This document shows positions 9,359 to 18,913 of a DNA stretch of 64,000 nucleotides, piece after piece. Both the position numbers and the translations under genes were made by a program. A model generated the notes under the pieces. The model saw only the letters and a program-made list of their open reading frames with translations, was not told the DNA's origin and ran no database searches. Origin of the DNA: Epithemia pelagica (lineage: Eukaryota > Bacillariophyta > Bacillariophyceae > Surirellales > Surirellaceae); assembly GCA_946965045.2 (NCBI GenBank), contig OX337233.1, positions 3,286,001 through 3,350,000 of the forward strand, in the 5' to 3' direction. Every line of letters starts with the position of its first letter. Position 1 is the stretch's first letter.

Positions 9359-10110
9359 GATTCTCACCGAAAACTAGGTGGCGAAACCTACAACTCATCG
9401 AATGATGCTAGTATTTTATGGCATCCGATGACATTTTCCTAAAAGTGAGAAAAGAATGTCGGCATGCTCGCGAAACTATAAATTTGGCCACAGCATGCTC
9501 GCAGTGCACGCGTTATCGGCGACCGCTCGGATATTAACTATGGCCTAACACGTGCGCGCCCAAAACTATCAAGTGCGCGCCTCTACTATCCGAGTACGCG
9601 CATCCACGATTCGACCTAACGGTCTATGTAATCAAAGCACGAATCACGATCACGCGAGACCATATCTCTGTTCCCACAAATCCAAGAATGCAAACAGCAA
9701 CGCGCCCAGGACAAGACTTATACCACGACAAAGCAAGAGCTGTTGCATCCCATACATGTTATCCATCACCCTATACATTCAATATACACCAATGCCGGTC
9801 TACTCCAACCAGTGAGGACCTATCACACCAGATCCATGGCCGTATGCAAGAGCCAGGACTTCGGCACCGTCAACCACCTTAGTTAGTAATCGTCTCACAA
9901 TCATTAATATCACCATTTTAACACTCATCTTAAGACTTACCTCTTATCAGTGGACCAACTGCCCCCACCCACGGCGGACTTCGACTTGCAACTCTTCTCT
10001 GACCCGTGGAGGATTGTTGTATCGGTTGGTGATTCGATTGTCGGCTCAGCGAGCCTTTTACCTATCCTAACTATCTGTCTAACCCCTGTTGAATCGAGAG
10101 AAGTTTATCA
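9353..10110 (+). repeat. 3' LTR (758 bp)
   Basis: Same length and, by eye, the same sequence as 1791-2548. Its last bases (TCA) read as TGA on the minus strand and now end the interrupted helicase ORF. Confidence 0.95.
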
Positions 10111-11877
10111 ACTGCAATGAGTGGGCAAATCAATGACACGTTTCTGATTGGGATGAACCATCATTGATTCCAAGCTGAAATGAATGCACTGTCCCTTGTC
10201 TAGACAGACGAGGTCAAGTACACGCAAGACATTGTGCCATTGACGACGGGCGAGGTCATCGGGAGACAATGTAAGTGAGGCAGAAGGTTTGGAGGTTTGG
10301 GTTCCATTTTCTGCATTGGACTGTCCATCATCGTTACTTTGGTTGGATTTGGCCCGCTCATACTTAGGTATGATGAAAATTCTCGTCATCAATGCAACAA
10401 GGCTATTGAGGGAGACAATCATACAAAAGGAAGAGTTGGAAGGGTTTGCTTTGTCATGACGTCCACAACGTCCGGAACACTGAAGCAAGTCTTCAATACT
10501 CTGTGGGAAGCCCTGAAATAAAACTCTATCTACTTCTGGACAATCCACACCGGAGCTCGATGTCCCAGCCGTAGCGAAGTAGGCAAGGGGGTCAAAGCGA
10601 AGGGGCCGCCGGTTGGTCGGGCATTCATCAAGCAACGGTTGTCCAACAAAAATATCCGTGTGATGGAATTTTTGTTCACGGAACATTTCGCCGTGGACTA
10701 GAAGGATATCTTTTTGACTCCCAACGTTGTTCAGTATGGCTCGGCTTTTGGCATACAAGCTCATAAGAGCCTTCCTCGAGTTGGAGTAAACCATTATTTT
10801 CCGTCCTCCGGGGGCCCGAGATGTCTTGAGGAGATCTCGCTTGATACGACGAAGAGGTTGCTCACTGAATGTAAGGTCGAGGAAGAGGTTACGTCGTTCG
10901 ACGCCTGAATGATTTGCGGGCCAGATAAGATCTTGGGTGGGATTGAAAGACAACCCAGTCAACGTCGTCAAATCATCCACCATGGATTGGGAGGCGGTTG
11001 CTGTCATGAACAAAATAGGAATGGGTGCGGTCAATTGTTTTTCCATCAAGTGGAAGAGACATTTGCGAAGTTCTCCAAACTCCCGGCGAAACTCCATTCC
11101 ATGACTTGCGTAGAGGTGGCACTCGTCGATAGCAACAGAGCGCAAAGTGCCATTGCGACAACAAATGGATATGGTTTGTTGCCAGAGTGGGTCTCGTGTG
11201 AGTTTCTGCGGTGATGTGAACAGAAATACTCTTTTCTTCGAGGTCTTGTTGTTGGGTAACGCCTCAAGATGGCTCCGAAGAAGGTCATTCAGGTTCTTCG
11301 ACCGAATGACATCCAGATTGTAGACATGGAGGCGATTCGACAGCCTTCGAGACAACGATAGCTCCGTCAACTTGGAGGTTTGATCGGCGGCCAAACTCAA
11401 AAGGGGAACGATTGTGATCGTGATTGGACCACAAAGTATTCCGGAAACGTCTCTCACGGCAGATTTTCCACCACCAGTTGAACGAACAAGAAGAATAGGA
11501 CGTAGAAGGGAAGGGGGGTTGCGGCTCAATTGGCGTTGAAGTACTTCTTTACATGCATGGACTTGCCATGACCGGGCCGTCTTTCCATGCCAGCCTCTGA
11601 ATACGGAGTTGACGGCGCCTTCGAGGGAAGGACGCCCATGGGATTCATTATTAGTAGAAAGATGGATGACCGGAGGCGTTCGGTTGGATGGAAAAGGATT
11701 ATCTTGGCCTCTTGCAGCATGGTCATCTGTCTTGTTGTTGTTGCAGTCGGAGAGCCTTGTATTTAGAGTGTCTTGCTCCAATGAGGAGAGGCTTTGGAGA
11801 GCCCGCGCTTTCGTAGAACCGTCGTGGGTAGTATTGGTGAGAGCCTTGTGGTCGGGGTTGGAGGTGCGGGTAGCCAT
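10108..11877 (-). CDS. RecQ-like superfamily 2 helicase, truncated by retrotransposon
   Basis: The protein carries the helicase core of an ATP-driven 3'-5' DNA helicase. Counting from Met 11877: Walker A STGGGKSAV with K138, motif II DECH at 251-254 (DExH type), motif III FMTATAS, and motif VI QCSGRCGRHD. I chose Met 11877 (MATRTS...); an upstream in-frame Met at 12036 would add 53 residues. The ORF ends at a TGA made by the LTR. The original gene continued in frame into 1366-1790, giving about 730 residues from the chosen start. The helicase motifs are intact, so a shortened enzyme could still be made. Divergent, rapidly copied RecQ-like helicases occur in subtelomeric and mobile contexts in other eukaryotes; whether this is one is inference. 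It is divergent with the first CRN-like gene, about 260 bp away. Confidence 0.85.
   Translation of the reverse strand: MATRTSNPDHKALTNTTHDGSTKARALQSLSSLEQDTLNTRLSDCNNNKTDDHAARGQDNPFPSNRTPPVIHLSTNNESHGRPSLEGAVNSVFRGWHGKTARSWQVHACKEVLQRQLSRNPPSLLRPILLVRSTGGGKSAVRDVSGILCGPITITIVPLLSLAADQTSKLTELSLSRRLSNRLHVYNLDVIRSKNLNDLLRSHLEALPNNKTSKKRVFLFTSPQKLTRDPLWQQTISICCRNGTLRSVAIDECHLYASHGMEFRREFGELRKCLFHLMEKQLTAPIPILFMTATASQSMVDDLTTLTGLSFNPTQDLIWPANHSGVERRNLFLDLTFSEQPLRRIKRDLLKTSRAPGGRKIMVYSNSRKALMSLYAKSRAILNNVGSQKDILLVHGEMFREQKFHHTDIFVGQPLLDECPTNRRPLRFDPLAYFATAGTSSSGVDCPEVDRVLFQGFPQSIEDLLQCSGRCGRHDKANPSNSSFCMIVSLNSLVALMTRIFIIPKYERAKSNQSNDDGQSNAENGTQTSKPSASLTLSPDDLARRQWHNVLRVLDLVCLDKGQCIHFSLESMMVHPNQKRVIDLPTHCS
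10111..10115. repeat. Target-site duplication, right copy (ACTGC)
   Basis: Matches 1786-1790 and directly follows the 3' LTR. Confidence 0.92.
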
Positions 11878-12137
11878 GATGGATGTAATCGTCCTCACTA
11901 GTTTGCCTCCGTGGTGGCTCTGTGGAGGTGAAATGCAGTTTGTATCAGAGTCGAGAAATTGGCGATTTGGGGCCCTCGAGCCGTGGGGGTGACTAAGGGA
12001 ATGCACTTGAAAAGTGCGACTGACCAGTCGCCCCATGCTTGGGGGTAAAAAAGGAAGTCCCCAACTCGAATAGTTGTTCCCTTTCCATCAGGCCACAACA
12101 ACAGCAACGCATTCTGATCCAGGGAATCCAGAACGCC

Positions 12138-13994
12138 ATGGCCAATAACCAGGTGTGGGTAAGATGGAAGGACTCTTCTGATGACTGGTTATTTGATACT
12201 GTCACGGATCTGAAAGATGATGCGCAAATCACGGACCTGCGTAAAGCGTTTGTGAGGCAACAATACCTTCAAGGTCAGCTTTCACCTGCAGAGGTACAAG
12301 TTCGCGAAACAACCGTCCATGGTGAGGACCGTCTCAAGGCGAGCAGCCCATTGGTGACCTATTTTGTGCCTCCCACAGGTTGTGTTCCGGAGCCCGGAAA
12401 AAGCGAGGACACTGCTTTGTTTCTGACCGTTCCGCGGATTGCTGCAAGAGGTACCAAACAACAAGAACAAACGAACCAACGATATTTGGTCCTTAGTGTC
12501 TCCGAGGTAGCAAAGGATCCCAAGCTCCGTACCGAATTTCGAGACAAGCAGGTGGCGGAGGATTCTTGTCGGGGCGGCTTTATTGCCCAAAAGTTTTATC
12601 TGGAGTTTGTCCTGGCCGCTCGAGAGTTTGAAACGTTTGAAAGAAAAGACAGCGTCGTCGAGGAAGTGGCCAAGCTTGGACAAGTCCTTGCTGTCGGCTC
12701 CACAAAGAAACACTCCTTGTTCCACAATTCATACCCTGATGAAGAAGAAGTCTCGCATTCAGCGGTAGGGTCGGAGCTGTTTCGACTGGCAATCGACTTG
12801 CTGCAGCAAGACCGGGATGCCAAGGACCCGATGCGCTTGAGAGTAACGCATCAGCAGCATCTTGTGACCAACATTGAAAGTCCAGACAGTGCTCCCCAAG
12901 AGTTCGAAATCATTCGCAAGAGAAAGAGGGAAACCGGAGAACTTGAATCGAAACCAGTGGAAGATGAGAAATCTCTGGATCCAATCGACATGTGCGCATG
13001 GTTTGTCCATCCAGAACGAACACTTGGGGCGTGTGTCTTGGCGGCATGTCAATACAAGCCCAGCGGTATCCCAGAGACGGAACGGAAAGCGCAAGCGGAC
13101 ATGTACGGGAGCAACATTCTGATTCTACACCAGAAACCATGTATTGTCATTGACATTGCCGGGGCAAACGATCTTGACGATTGGAACGTGTCGGCGTATG
13201 GTCTCATCCAGGCTCAATTCACCAAACAATCACATTTGTGGGAAACGTCGCCTCTCTACGTTGGCCGCGGTGCGGAAGCGATCGTGATGGTGGCTCGCGG
13301 TCTTTTAGCGGCACAAGAAAGCTTTCCTTCGAGACTGGAACAATATGGCAGTCGCCTTGGCCCGGTGGTTGGTAAGATTGACGAGTTTGTCTACAAGGTC
13401 TACGACATGGCCCAACATCGAAAGCCGAATATCGATGCTGTGCAGACGCTATTTGATGACAATGCAGAGCTTTTGTCATCCAAAGACGATAAACTTGAGA
13501 TTGTGAAAATGAAGTGGATTCCAAGTAACTGGAAGAAAGATGTGAATACGGATGTTTTTCAGGAAATCATTCGAAAACTACGACTTCTTCACGAGAATTT
13601 TGGACCCCATGGTGATATTCGCCTTGCGAATCTGCTCAGCTGTGGGAGTATCATCGACTTTGATTTTGTTCGGGCTGAAAGGTATCCTTCAACATTGAAT
13701 TCGATATCTCAGGATGGAAGGAGACATCCAGACGTTGAGGACATGATCCATCGTATCGAAGAAAATGGTGACGAGTCAGCACTGATTCAGCCTGAGAAGA
13801 TTCACGACTGGTTCTCGCTAGGGCAGGTCATGCGGCTTTTCCATCCTACCGATGAATCGAACGCGTCGTCATGGGAGTCATTCTGCAAACAGGTTGAGGG
13901 AGGATTGAACACCGTGCCTGTCATGCCTTTTTTCACAGTAATGCTCAAAGATCGCGACATGCCTCTAGCGGGGCAGCGGAGCGAGAGCGAATGA
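12138..13994 (+). CDS. Crinkler-like protein with kinase-like C-terminal domain, copy 1 (618 aa)
   Basis: Start at Met 12138 in a good context (gccATGgcc). Residues 1 to about 112 resemble the ubiquitin-like header of Crinkler (CRN) proteins, with LRKAFVRQ and LSPAEVQV. The rest is shared with copy 2. The C-terminal region has protein-kinase hallmarks: a beta3-type lysine in VYKVYD (K420), a catalytic loop HGDIRLAN (H491, D493, N498) and a metal-binding DFD at 507. CRN proteins are modular effectors in oomycetes and chytrids and also occur in free-living eukaryotes, where their role is open. There are no introns. From about 12472 on the DNA is nearly identical to copy 2. A kinase-like role is inferred from motifs only. 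Confidence 0.7.
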   Translation: MANNQVWVRWKDSSDDWLFDTVTDLKDDAQITDLRKAFVRQQYLQGQLSPAEVQVRETTVHGEDRLKASSPLVTYFVPPTGCVPEPGKSEDTALFLTVPRIAARGTKQQEQTNQRYLVLSVSEVAKDPKLRTEFRDKQVAEDSCRGGFIAQKFYLEFVLAAREFETFERKDSVVEEVAKLGQVLAVGSTKKHSLFHNSYPDEEEVSHSAVGSELFRLAIDLLQQDRDAKDPMRLRVTHQQHLVTNIESPDSAPQEFEIIRKRKRETGELESKPVEDEKSLDPIDMCAWFVHPERTLGACVLAACQYKPSGIPETERKAQADMYGSNILILHQKPCIVIDIAGANDLDDWNVSAYGLIQAQFTKQSHLWETSPLYVGRGAEAIVMVARGLLAAQESFPSRLEQYGSRLGPVVGKIDEFVYKVYDMAQHRKPNIDAVQTLFDDNAELLSSKDDKLEIVKMKWIPSNWKKDVNTDVFQEIIRKLRLLHENFGPHGDIRLANLLSCGSIIDFDFVRAERYPSTLNSISQDGRRHPDVEDMIHRIEENGDESALIQPEKIHDWFSLGQVMRLFHPTDESNASSWESFCKQVEGGLNTVPVMPFFTVMLKDRDMPLAGQRSESE

Positions 13995-14045
13995 AGCAAT
14001 GGTTCCTTGTAACTGGTGTCCTTCAACGACCATGATACAGTGCTG
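12472..14045 (+). repeat. Duplicated segment, copy 1
   Basis: Nearly identical to 16902-18482. Similarity starts abruptly at CGAACCAAC, inside both ORFs, and ends about 50 bp after the stop codons at GTGCTGGA. Small clusters of difference sit near 13205-13225, 13435-13490 and the last 100 bp of coding sequence. Confidence 0.85.
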
Positions 14046-14422
14046 GACACCGCTTCAAACTTGTCCAACTCGCCCGTGGTGGGTACTACCCACAAGATTG
14101 TAGCATTGACGATGCTTTTGAATGCCGTGAACATCCAATTGAGACGGAACTTGGTATCGTTTCGGTCGCTGTGGTTTTTTTGGATGAGAATGCTGCGAAC
14201 CACTTCATCGCGGATGTTCACAGCCATGTTGCCAAATCACCTGGCGTGGTTCTTTTCGAGGATAAGGATTTCAAGTGCACGTTGATAGATCCCTTCAGTC
14301 CAAAACAGTTTGTCCTGGAAACCCACTACAAGCCCAGGGAACAAGACGGGGAGGCGCCACTCGACTCGCCTGTTTGGGAAGTTGAGTTGCAGTCCATCGA
14401 TGCCTCCGATGTCACGTACTGA
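14036..14422 (+). pseudogene. Orphan coding-like fragment, unknown
   Basis: A stretch of 128 open codons with no plausible Met start, preceded by TGA at 14033 and ending at TGA 14420. The translated text looks protein-like (for example VAVVFLDENAANHFIADVHS) but matches no family I know. It begins at the right edge of the CRN duplication, so it may be the broken remainder of the gene into which the duplication fell. Confidence 0.3.
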
Positions 14423-15574
14423 CACAACGTGTACAAATATCAGAACGCCGGGGAAAAGATTACCATGTTGCAATGAGTGGGAACTTGGGAGGATCCAGCT
14501 CGATCGAGTTGGATTTGTTCCGGCCCCTGTGCCCCCTTTAGGTCTGCTCAACTTAGCAGGAGTTGACGCCCATGGGACCGCTTCTCGTACTGCAAGTGCT
14601 GACAATCGACAAGCAACTAGCCTGTAGTGAAAAATGGATAGCTTGATGTTGCTGGGCAGTTCTTTTTGATTTTGTTGTAGTCGCAATGTTTTGAGTTTCA
14701 GAACATGAAAATAGCTGTTGCGGCTTTGAGTTTAGGAGGTCCGGTCTTGCACAAAGACAACAGTGACAGTCACAAAGTGACATATATTCATGGGAATCTT
14801 GATTCTTTAATGGCGCAGAGTCTTCTTCGGCGTTCTTCAAGTATTGGATGAGTGGTAACAGCGAATCCGCCAAATGGTCGTGGTCAGCAAAATTGTGTCG
14901 TAGCAACAGCATCACAAGCCAAGAAAAAGACCGATGGAACCCCCATGACAATCACAGCAACCGTCCTGTCAAGAAAAAGATGTGGACCTCCACGGCAACG
15001 AAAAGGAAAAAGTACTCTGCACTAGTGCAATCGTAATGGACACAAAATGGCGACAAACCGGATTGCCCATGACTACGACACCCTGTATGATCTCTTCCTT
15101 TTTGGAATGCACGACTGTGGGTTCCTGGCATCCCTGCCCCAGCTACCAATCCACGGACGACTACTTTGTGTCCTGCAAAGTGCCATGATGCCACCACAAA
15201 CCCCCAGATTCTTGTCTCACGACCGCACAACCACTGTGGTGGCACTTCCACTTGTAGAGACACAAAAATTTGGTCGTTCCTACCAAGTCTTTGACAGCAA
15301 ACAAAAGCTCTTTCTACTTTTGAGTAACCAGTAACGAGGTCCTAGGATTGGAATTGTACGTAGAAAACATGTCAACGACTTGAAAACAAAACGTCTAGGC
15401 TTCATCGTTCCCTTAATCACCGCGATGCGTATTCGGCATTGCTCGTTTTTAAGCTGATGTCGAGGTAGAGAAGAGTGAACGATCAGCATGTTGGATGCCC
15501 ATTCCATCCAGAGACTGATACCATCCGCCGGGCTGCTGCTCACAGAGTCGACGAAAACACCATGTATACCAGTC
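14423..15574. other. Spacer without convincing genes
   Basis: ORFs here are short, overlap on both strands and lack recognisable motifs. The strand opposite to the CRN genes may hold decayed Kelch-gene sequence next to 15575. Confidence 0.4.
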
Positions 15575-15802
15575 TCAGCGTGCTGCGTAATCCAGATACT
15601 CCACCGAGTCAACATAACCATGCTCGTTAAGGCCTCCAACGACAAAGATGCGGTGGCCAACGACTGCACTGGCACAAAATGATCGACAAAGGTTCATGCT
15701 TGGTCCCGCAGTGACAGTGTGGTTCCTGGTATCAATGATATCAATCGACGACAAAAAGATCGTTGTAGCCACCCAGTACAACGATTTATCGGTTGATAAC
15801 CG
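15575..15802 (-). pseudogene. Kelch-repeat gene fragment
   Basis: About 75 codons between two stops (entry blocked by TAG at 15803-15805, exit TGA at 15575). The text contains a clear Kelch unit: a Ser-Ile-Asp strand, SFCASAVVGHRIFVVGGL and then DSVEYLDY. The intact Kelch protein at 39130-40497 has the same pattern (FGMAVIGHRLYVVGGL, DSVEYLEF). No start codon and too short for a propeller, so it is a relic. Confidence 0.6.
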
Positions 15803-15805
15803 CTA

Positions 15806-16720
15806 CAGCACGACGTGCTCTTCGCCCCGTTGATAAGCGACAATTCAATGTCACCCAATGGATCTTCTGTGAATTTGAAGTCGAAGATGATTACAGCAAA
15901 TCATTGGCATCAATCCGCTCCATGCAATTCAAACATGAACCTTCACTGCATCCTGTATCCTCCCACCACGTAAATGCCTCCATTGCACTCAACAGCGGCA
16001 AGTTCGTCACGTTTCTTGTTCATGGGTGGACTTTCTCGCCCCTGCTTGTTTGGGTCTGATAAATTCAATGCAAGAATGGAATCGAGCTCGCCTTGAGCTG
16101 TGTGATATCACACGCAACACGACGACAGTTTGTCTCTTGTTGTTGTTGTCGTTGTCCTTTACGGGATGATCGAGTACGACCGTAGAAAGATCGCGACGCA
16201 TCCACCCTGAAGAGGAGGTCAGTTGTTTTCATTCCATTCTGGTGTCGCGTTCAAAAGGACAAGGCCCGACTCCTATGCTGATTCTTGCTCATGGTGTGCT
16301 GGCGTTCGATGTCTGACGTACAGACGGAAATTCGAATCTACCTACCTAGGTAATTCGTGACTCGATTTCACCCTAGCTAGCTAGCTATAGAGTACTCCTA
16401 CGAACCACACCAAAAAGGAAAACATATCCATAACCTGAGGAGTGTTGTATTGCTCACATGTGGTCAATGGGGAATGGGGCGACGGTAAAACCTTGCTCAC
16501 GGACTCAGGAGCCAAAGGTATCAAAGGTCTCTACTAAAAATACAGAGTAGGAGTACAATAGATTGCGATTGCCAAAGATACAACCAGATAGCAACAGTAA
16601 TCGACCCGCATCTGTTCGAAAAGATCCACGGTTGATTGACAGACGGCCTGACAACTGACAGCGTCGATTCTTTCCGGCAAAAATGCAGCTACAAGTGAAT
16701 AGACCATACACAAACGCAAA
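15806..16720. other. Spacer upstream of second CRN-like gene
   Basis: No convincing gene. Holds short CTAG-rich words near 16345-16395 (ACCTACCTAGG, CTAGCTAGCTAG). The last 200 bp may contain the promoter of the gene at 16721. Confidence 0.4.
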
Positions 16721-18433
16721 ATGGCAAGTCCAACCTCTCCTTCTCCTTGGGATCGAATCGGTGAAGAGTTTCGCGCCTTTCTCGAAGGAGCCGGCTATAT
16801 CGCTGATGAATTCAACGACATAACATTTAATCGGACAGGAGCATTCAAAGAGTTCAAAGAGTTCAAGCAGCAGCAAGAGCTGATCGCTCTGCAAAAAAAG
16901 TCGAACCAACAATATTTGGTCCTGAGTGTCTCCGAGGTGGCCAAGGATCCCCAGCTCCGTACCGAATTTCGAGACAAGCAGGTGGCGGAGGATTCCTGTC
17001 GGGGCGGCTTTATTGCCCAAAAGATTTATCTGGAGTTTGTCCTGGCCGCTCGAGAGTTTGAAACGTTTGAAAGAAAAGACAGCGTCGTCGAGGAAGTGGC
17101 CAAGCTTGGACAAGTCCTTGCTGTCGGCTCCACAAAGAAACACTCCTTGTTCCACAATTCATACCCTGATGAAGAAGAAGTCTCGCATTCAGCGGTAGGG
17201 TCGGAGCTGTTTCGACTGGCAATCGACTTGCTGCAGCAAGACCGGGATGCCAAGGACCCGATGCGCTTGAGAGTAACGCATCAGCAGCATCTTGTGACCA
17301 ACATTGAAAGTCCAGACAGTGCTCCCCAAGAGTTCGAAATCATTCGCAAGAGAAAGAGGGAAACCGGAGAACTTGAATCGAAACCAGTGGAAGATGAGAA
17401 ATCTCTGGATCCAATCGACATGTGCGCATGGTTTGTCCATCCAGAACGAACACTTGGGGCGTGTGTCTTGGCGGCATGTCAATACAAGCCCAGCGGTATC
17501 CCAGAGACGGAACGGAAAGCGCAAGCGGACATGTACGGGAGCAACATTCTAATTCTACACCAGAAACCATGCATTGTCATTGACATTGCCGGGGCAAACG
17601 ATCTTGAAGATTGGAACGTGTCGGCGTATGGTCTCGTCAAGGCGGAATTTTCAAAAAAATCACATTTGTGGGAAACGTCGCCTCTCTACGTTGGCCGCGG
17701 TGCGGAAGCGATCGTGATGGTGGCTCGCGGTCTTTTAGCGGCACAAGAAAGCTTTCCTTCGAGACTTGAACAATATGGCAGTCGCCTTGGCCCGGTGGTT
17801 GGTAAGATTGACGAGTTTGTCTACAAGGTCTACGACATGGCCCAACATCGAAAGCCGAATATCGATGTTGTTCGGATGCTACTTGACAAGGATGTAGAGC
17901 TCTTGATTTCTAACGACAAACAACTTGAGATTGTGAAAATGAAGTGGATTCCAAGTGACTGGAAGAAAGATGTGAGTACTGAGGTTTTTCAGGAAATCAT
18001 TCGAAAACTTCGACTTCTTCACGAGAATTTTGGACCCCATGGTGATATTCGCCTTGCGAATCTGCTCAGCTGTGGGAGTATCATCGACTTTGATTTTGTT
18101 CGGGCTGAAAGGTATCCTTCAACATTGAATTCGATATCTCAGGATGGAAGGAGACATCCAGACGTTGAGGACATGATCAATCGTATCCAAGAAAATGGTG
18201 ACGAGTCATCACTGATACAGCCGGAAAAGAGTCACGACTGGTTCTCGCTAGGGCAGGTCATGCGGCTTTTCCAGTCTACCGATGAATCGAACGCGTCGTC
18301 ATGGGAGTCATTCTGCAAACAGGTTGAGAAAGGAGGATTGGAACCCAAGCCTAACATGCCTTCTTTCACTGTAACGCTCAAAGATCGTGACATGCCTCTA
18401 GCGGGGGTAGCGGAGCGAGAGCGAACGAAGTAA
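16721..18433 (+). CDS. Crinkler-like protein with different header, copy 2 (570 aa)
   Basis: From about residue 62 onward this protein is nearly the same as copy 1, including the kinase-like features: K369 in VYKVYD, HGDIRLAN from H440, and D456 of DFD. The first 61 residues differ completely: no ubiquitin-like header, but an acidic and aromatic segment (FRAFLEGAGYIADEF) followed by a repeated FKEFKEFKQQQE helix that may form a short coiled coil. The switch point is the same in protein and DNA, so the gene looks like a duplicate whose 5' end was replaced. Start Met 16721 (AAAATGGC). Intact, no introns. Function unknown; a kinase-like signalling or effector role is inference. Confidence 0.68.
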   Translation: MASPTSPSPWDRIGEEFRAFLEGAGYIADEFNDITFNRTGAFKEFKEFKQQQELIALQKKSNQQYLVLSVSEVAKDPQLRTEFRDKQVAEDSCRGGFIAQKIYLEFVLAAREFETFERKDSVVEEVAKLGQVLAVGSTKKHSLFHNSYPDEEEVSHSAVGSELFRLAIDLLQQDRDAKDPMRLRVTHQQHLVTNIESPDSAPQEFEIIRKRKRETGELESKPVEDEKSLDPIDMCAWFVHPERTLGACVLAACQYKPSGIPETERKAQADMYGSNILILHQKPCIVIDIAGANDLEDWNVSAYGLVKAEFSKKSHLWETSPLYVGRGAEAIVMVARGLLAAQESFPSRLEQYGSRLGPVVGKIDEFVYKVYDMAQHRKPNIDVVRMLLDKDVELLISNDKQLEIVKMKWIPSDWKKDVSTEVFQEIIRKLRLLHENFGPHGDIRLANLLSCGSIIDFDFVRAERYPSTLNSISQDGRRHPDVEDMINRIQENGDESSLIQPEKSHDWFSLGQVMRLFQSTDESNASSWESFCKQVEKGGLEPKPNMPSFTVTLKDRDMPLAGVAERERTK

Positions 18434-18482
18434 TGGTACCTTGTGACTGGTGTCCTTCAACGACCAAGATACAGTGCTGGAG
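16902..18482 (+). repeat. Duplicated segment, copy 2
   Basis: Counterpart of 12472-14045. Most bases are identical; the header exon region upstream is unrelated. Confidence 0.85.
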
Positions 18483-18574
18483 CTTTAGTCTTCTGGTTTT
18501 GGTCGGAACTAGGATGATTGGTTGGGACCAATACCGGAAGTATGGCTATAGAAGTCGGAATCTATCGGAAAACG

Positions 18575-18605
18575 GTACCCATTACCCATTACCATTACCC
18601 ATACC
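18575..18605. repeat. Short CATTACC tandem repeat
   Basis: Three to four copies of ATTACCC/CATTACC in about 30 bp of otherwise featureless intergenic DNA (18434-18913). Too short and irregular to be telomeric. Confidence 0.5.
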
Positions 18606-18913
18606 TTGACTATTATTAGTTCAAGGTTCGAGTCTTTGGCTGCGTCTATCATGTCTGCGACCCACTAACACTAACCAGGATACATTAAGACAACCAATAG
18701 CTACCACAACAAAAACTTGTAATAATAAATAATACCTACTGTCTCATTCGTATTTAGATGGGGTAGATGATCAATTTTGTTAAATCCAGATCCTCCCCAA
18801 CGACCAATCCCGGCTCTGCACTTCTCGAAGTTTCGACTCCAGTCATTATTTTATTTTTTCCTCACACATTATTTCATCACGGGCGGTTTATCTGTTTCTC
18901 CATCATCATTATC

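Larger units (their letters stand above)
1791..10110 (+). mobile_element. Complete Ty1/Copia LTR retrotransposon, 8,320 bp
   Basis: The element has two 758-bp LTRs starting TG and ending CA, a 5-bp target duplication, an LTR-adjacent primer-binding site (2549-2565), a purine tract (9345-9352) and one long intact gag-pol ORF with the order protease, integrase, reverse transcriptase, RNase H, which defines Copia. I saw no difference between the LTRs, so the insertion is recent. It also carries an extra ORF (2587-3342) before gag-pol. It sits in the plus orientation inside a minus-strand RecQ-like helicase gene, which it disrupts; the LTR end supplies the new TGA stop of the truncated helicase. 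Relationship to diatom Copia lineages (CoDi) is likely but not proven here. Confidence 0.95.

Noticed and set aside
14952-15263. 103-codon minus ORF in the CRN spacer
   Set aside because: No family resemblance and overlaps equally long frames on the other strand.
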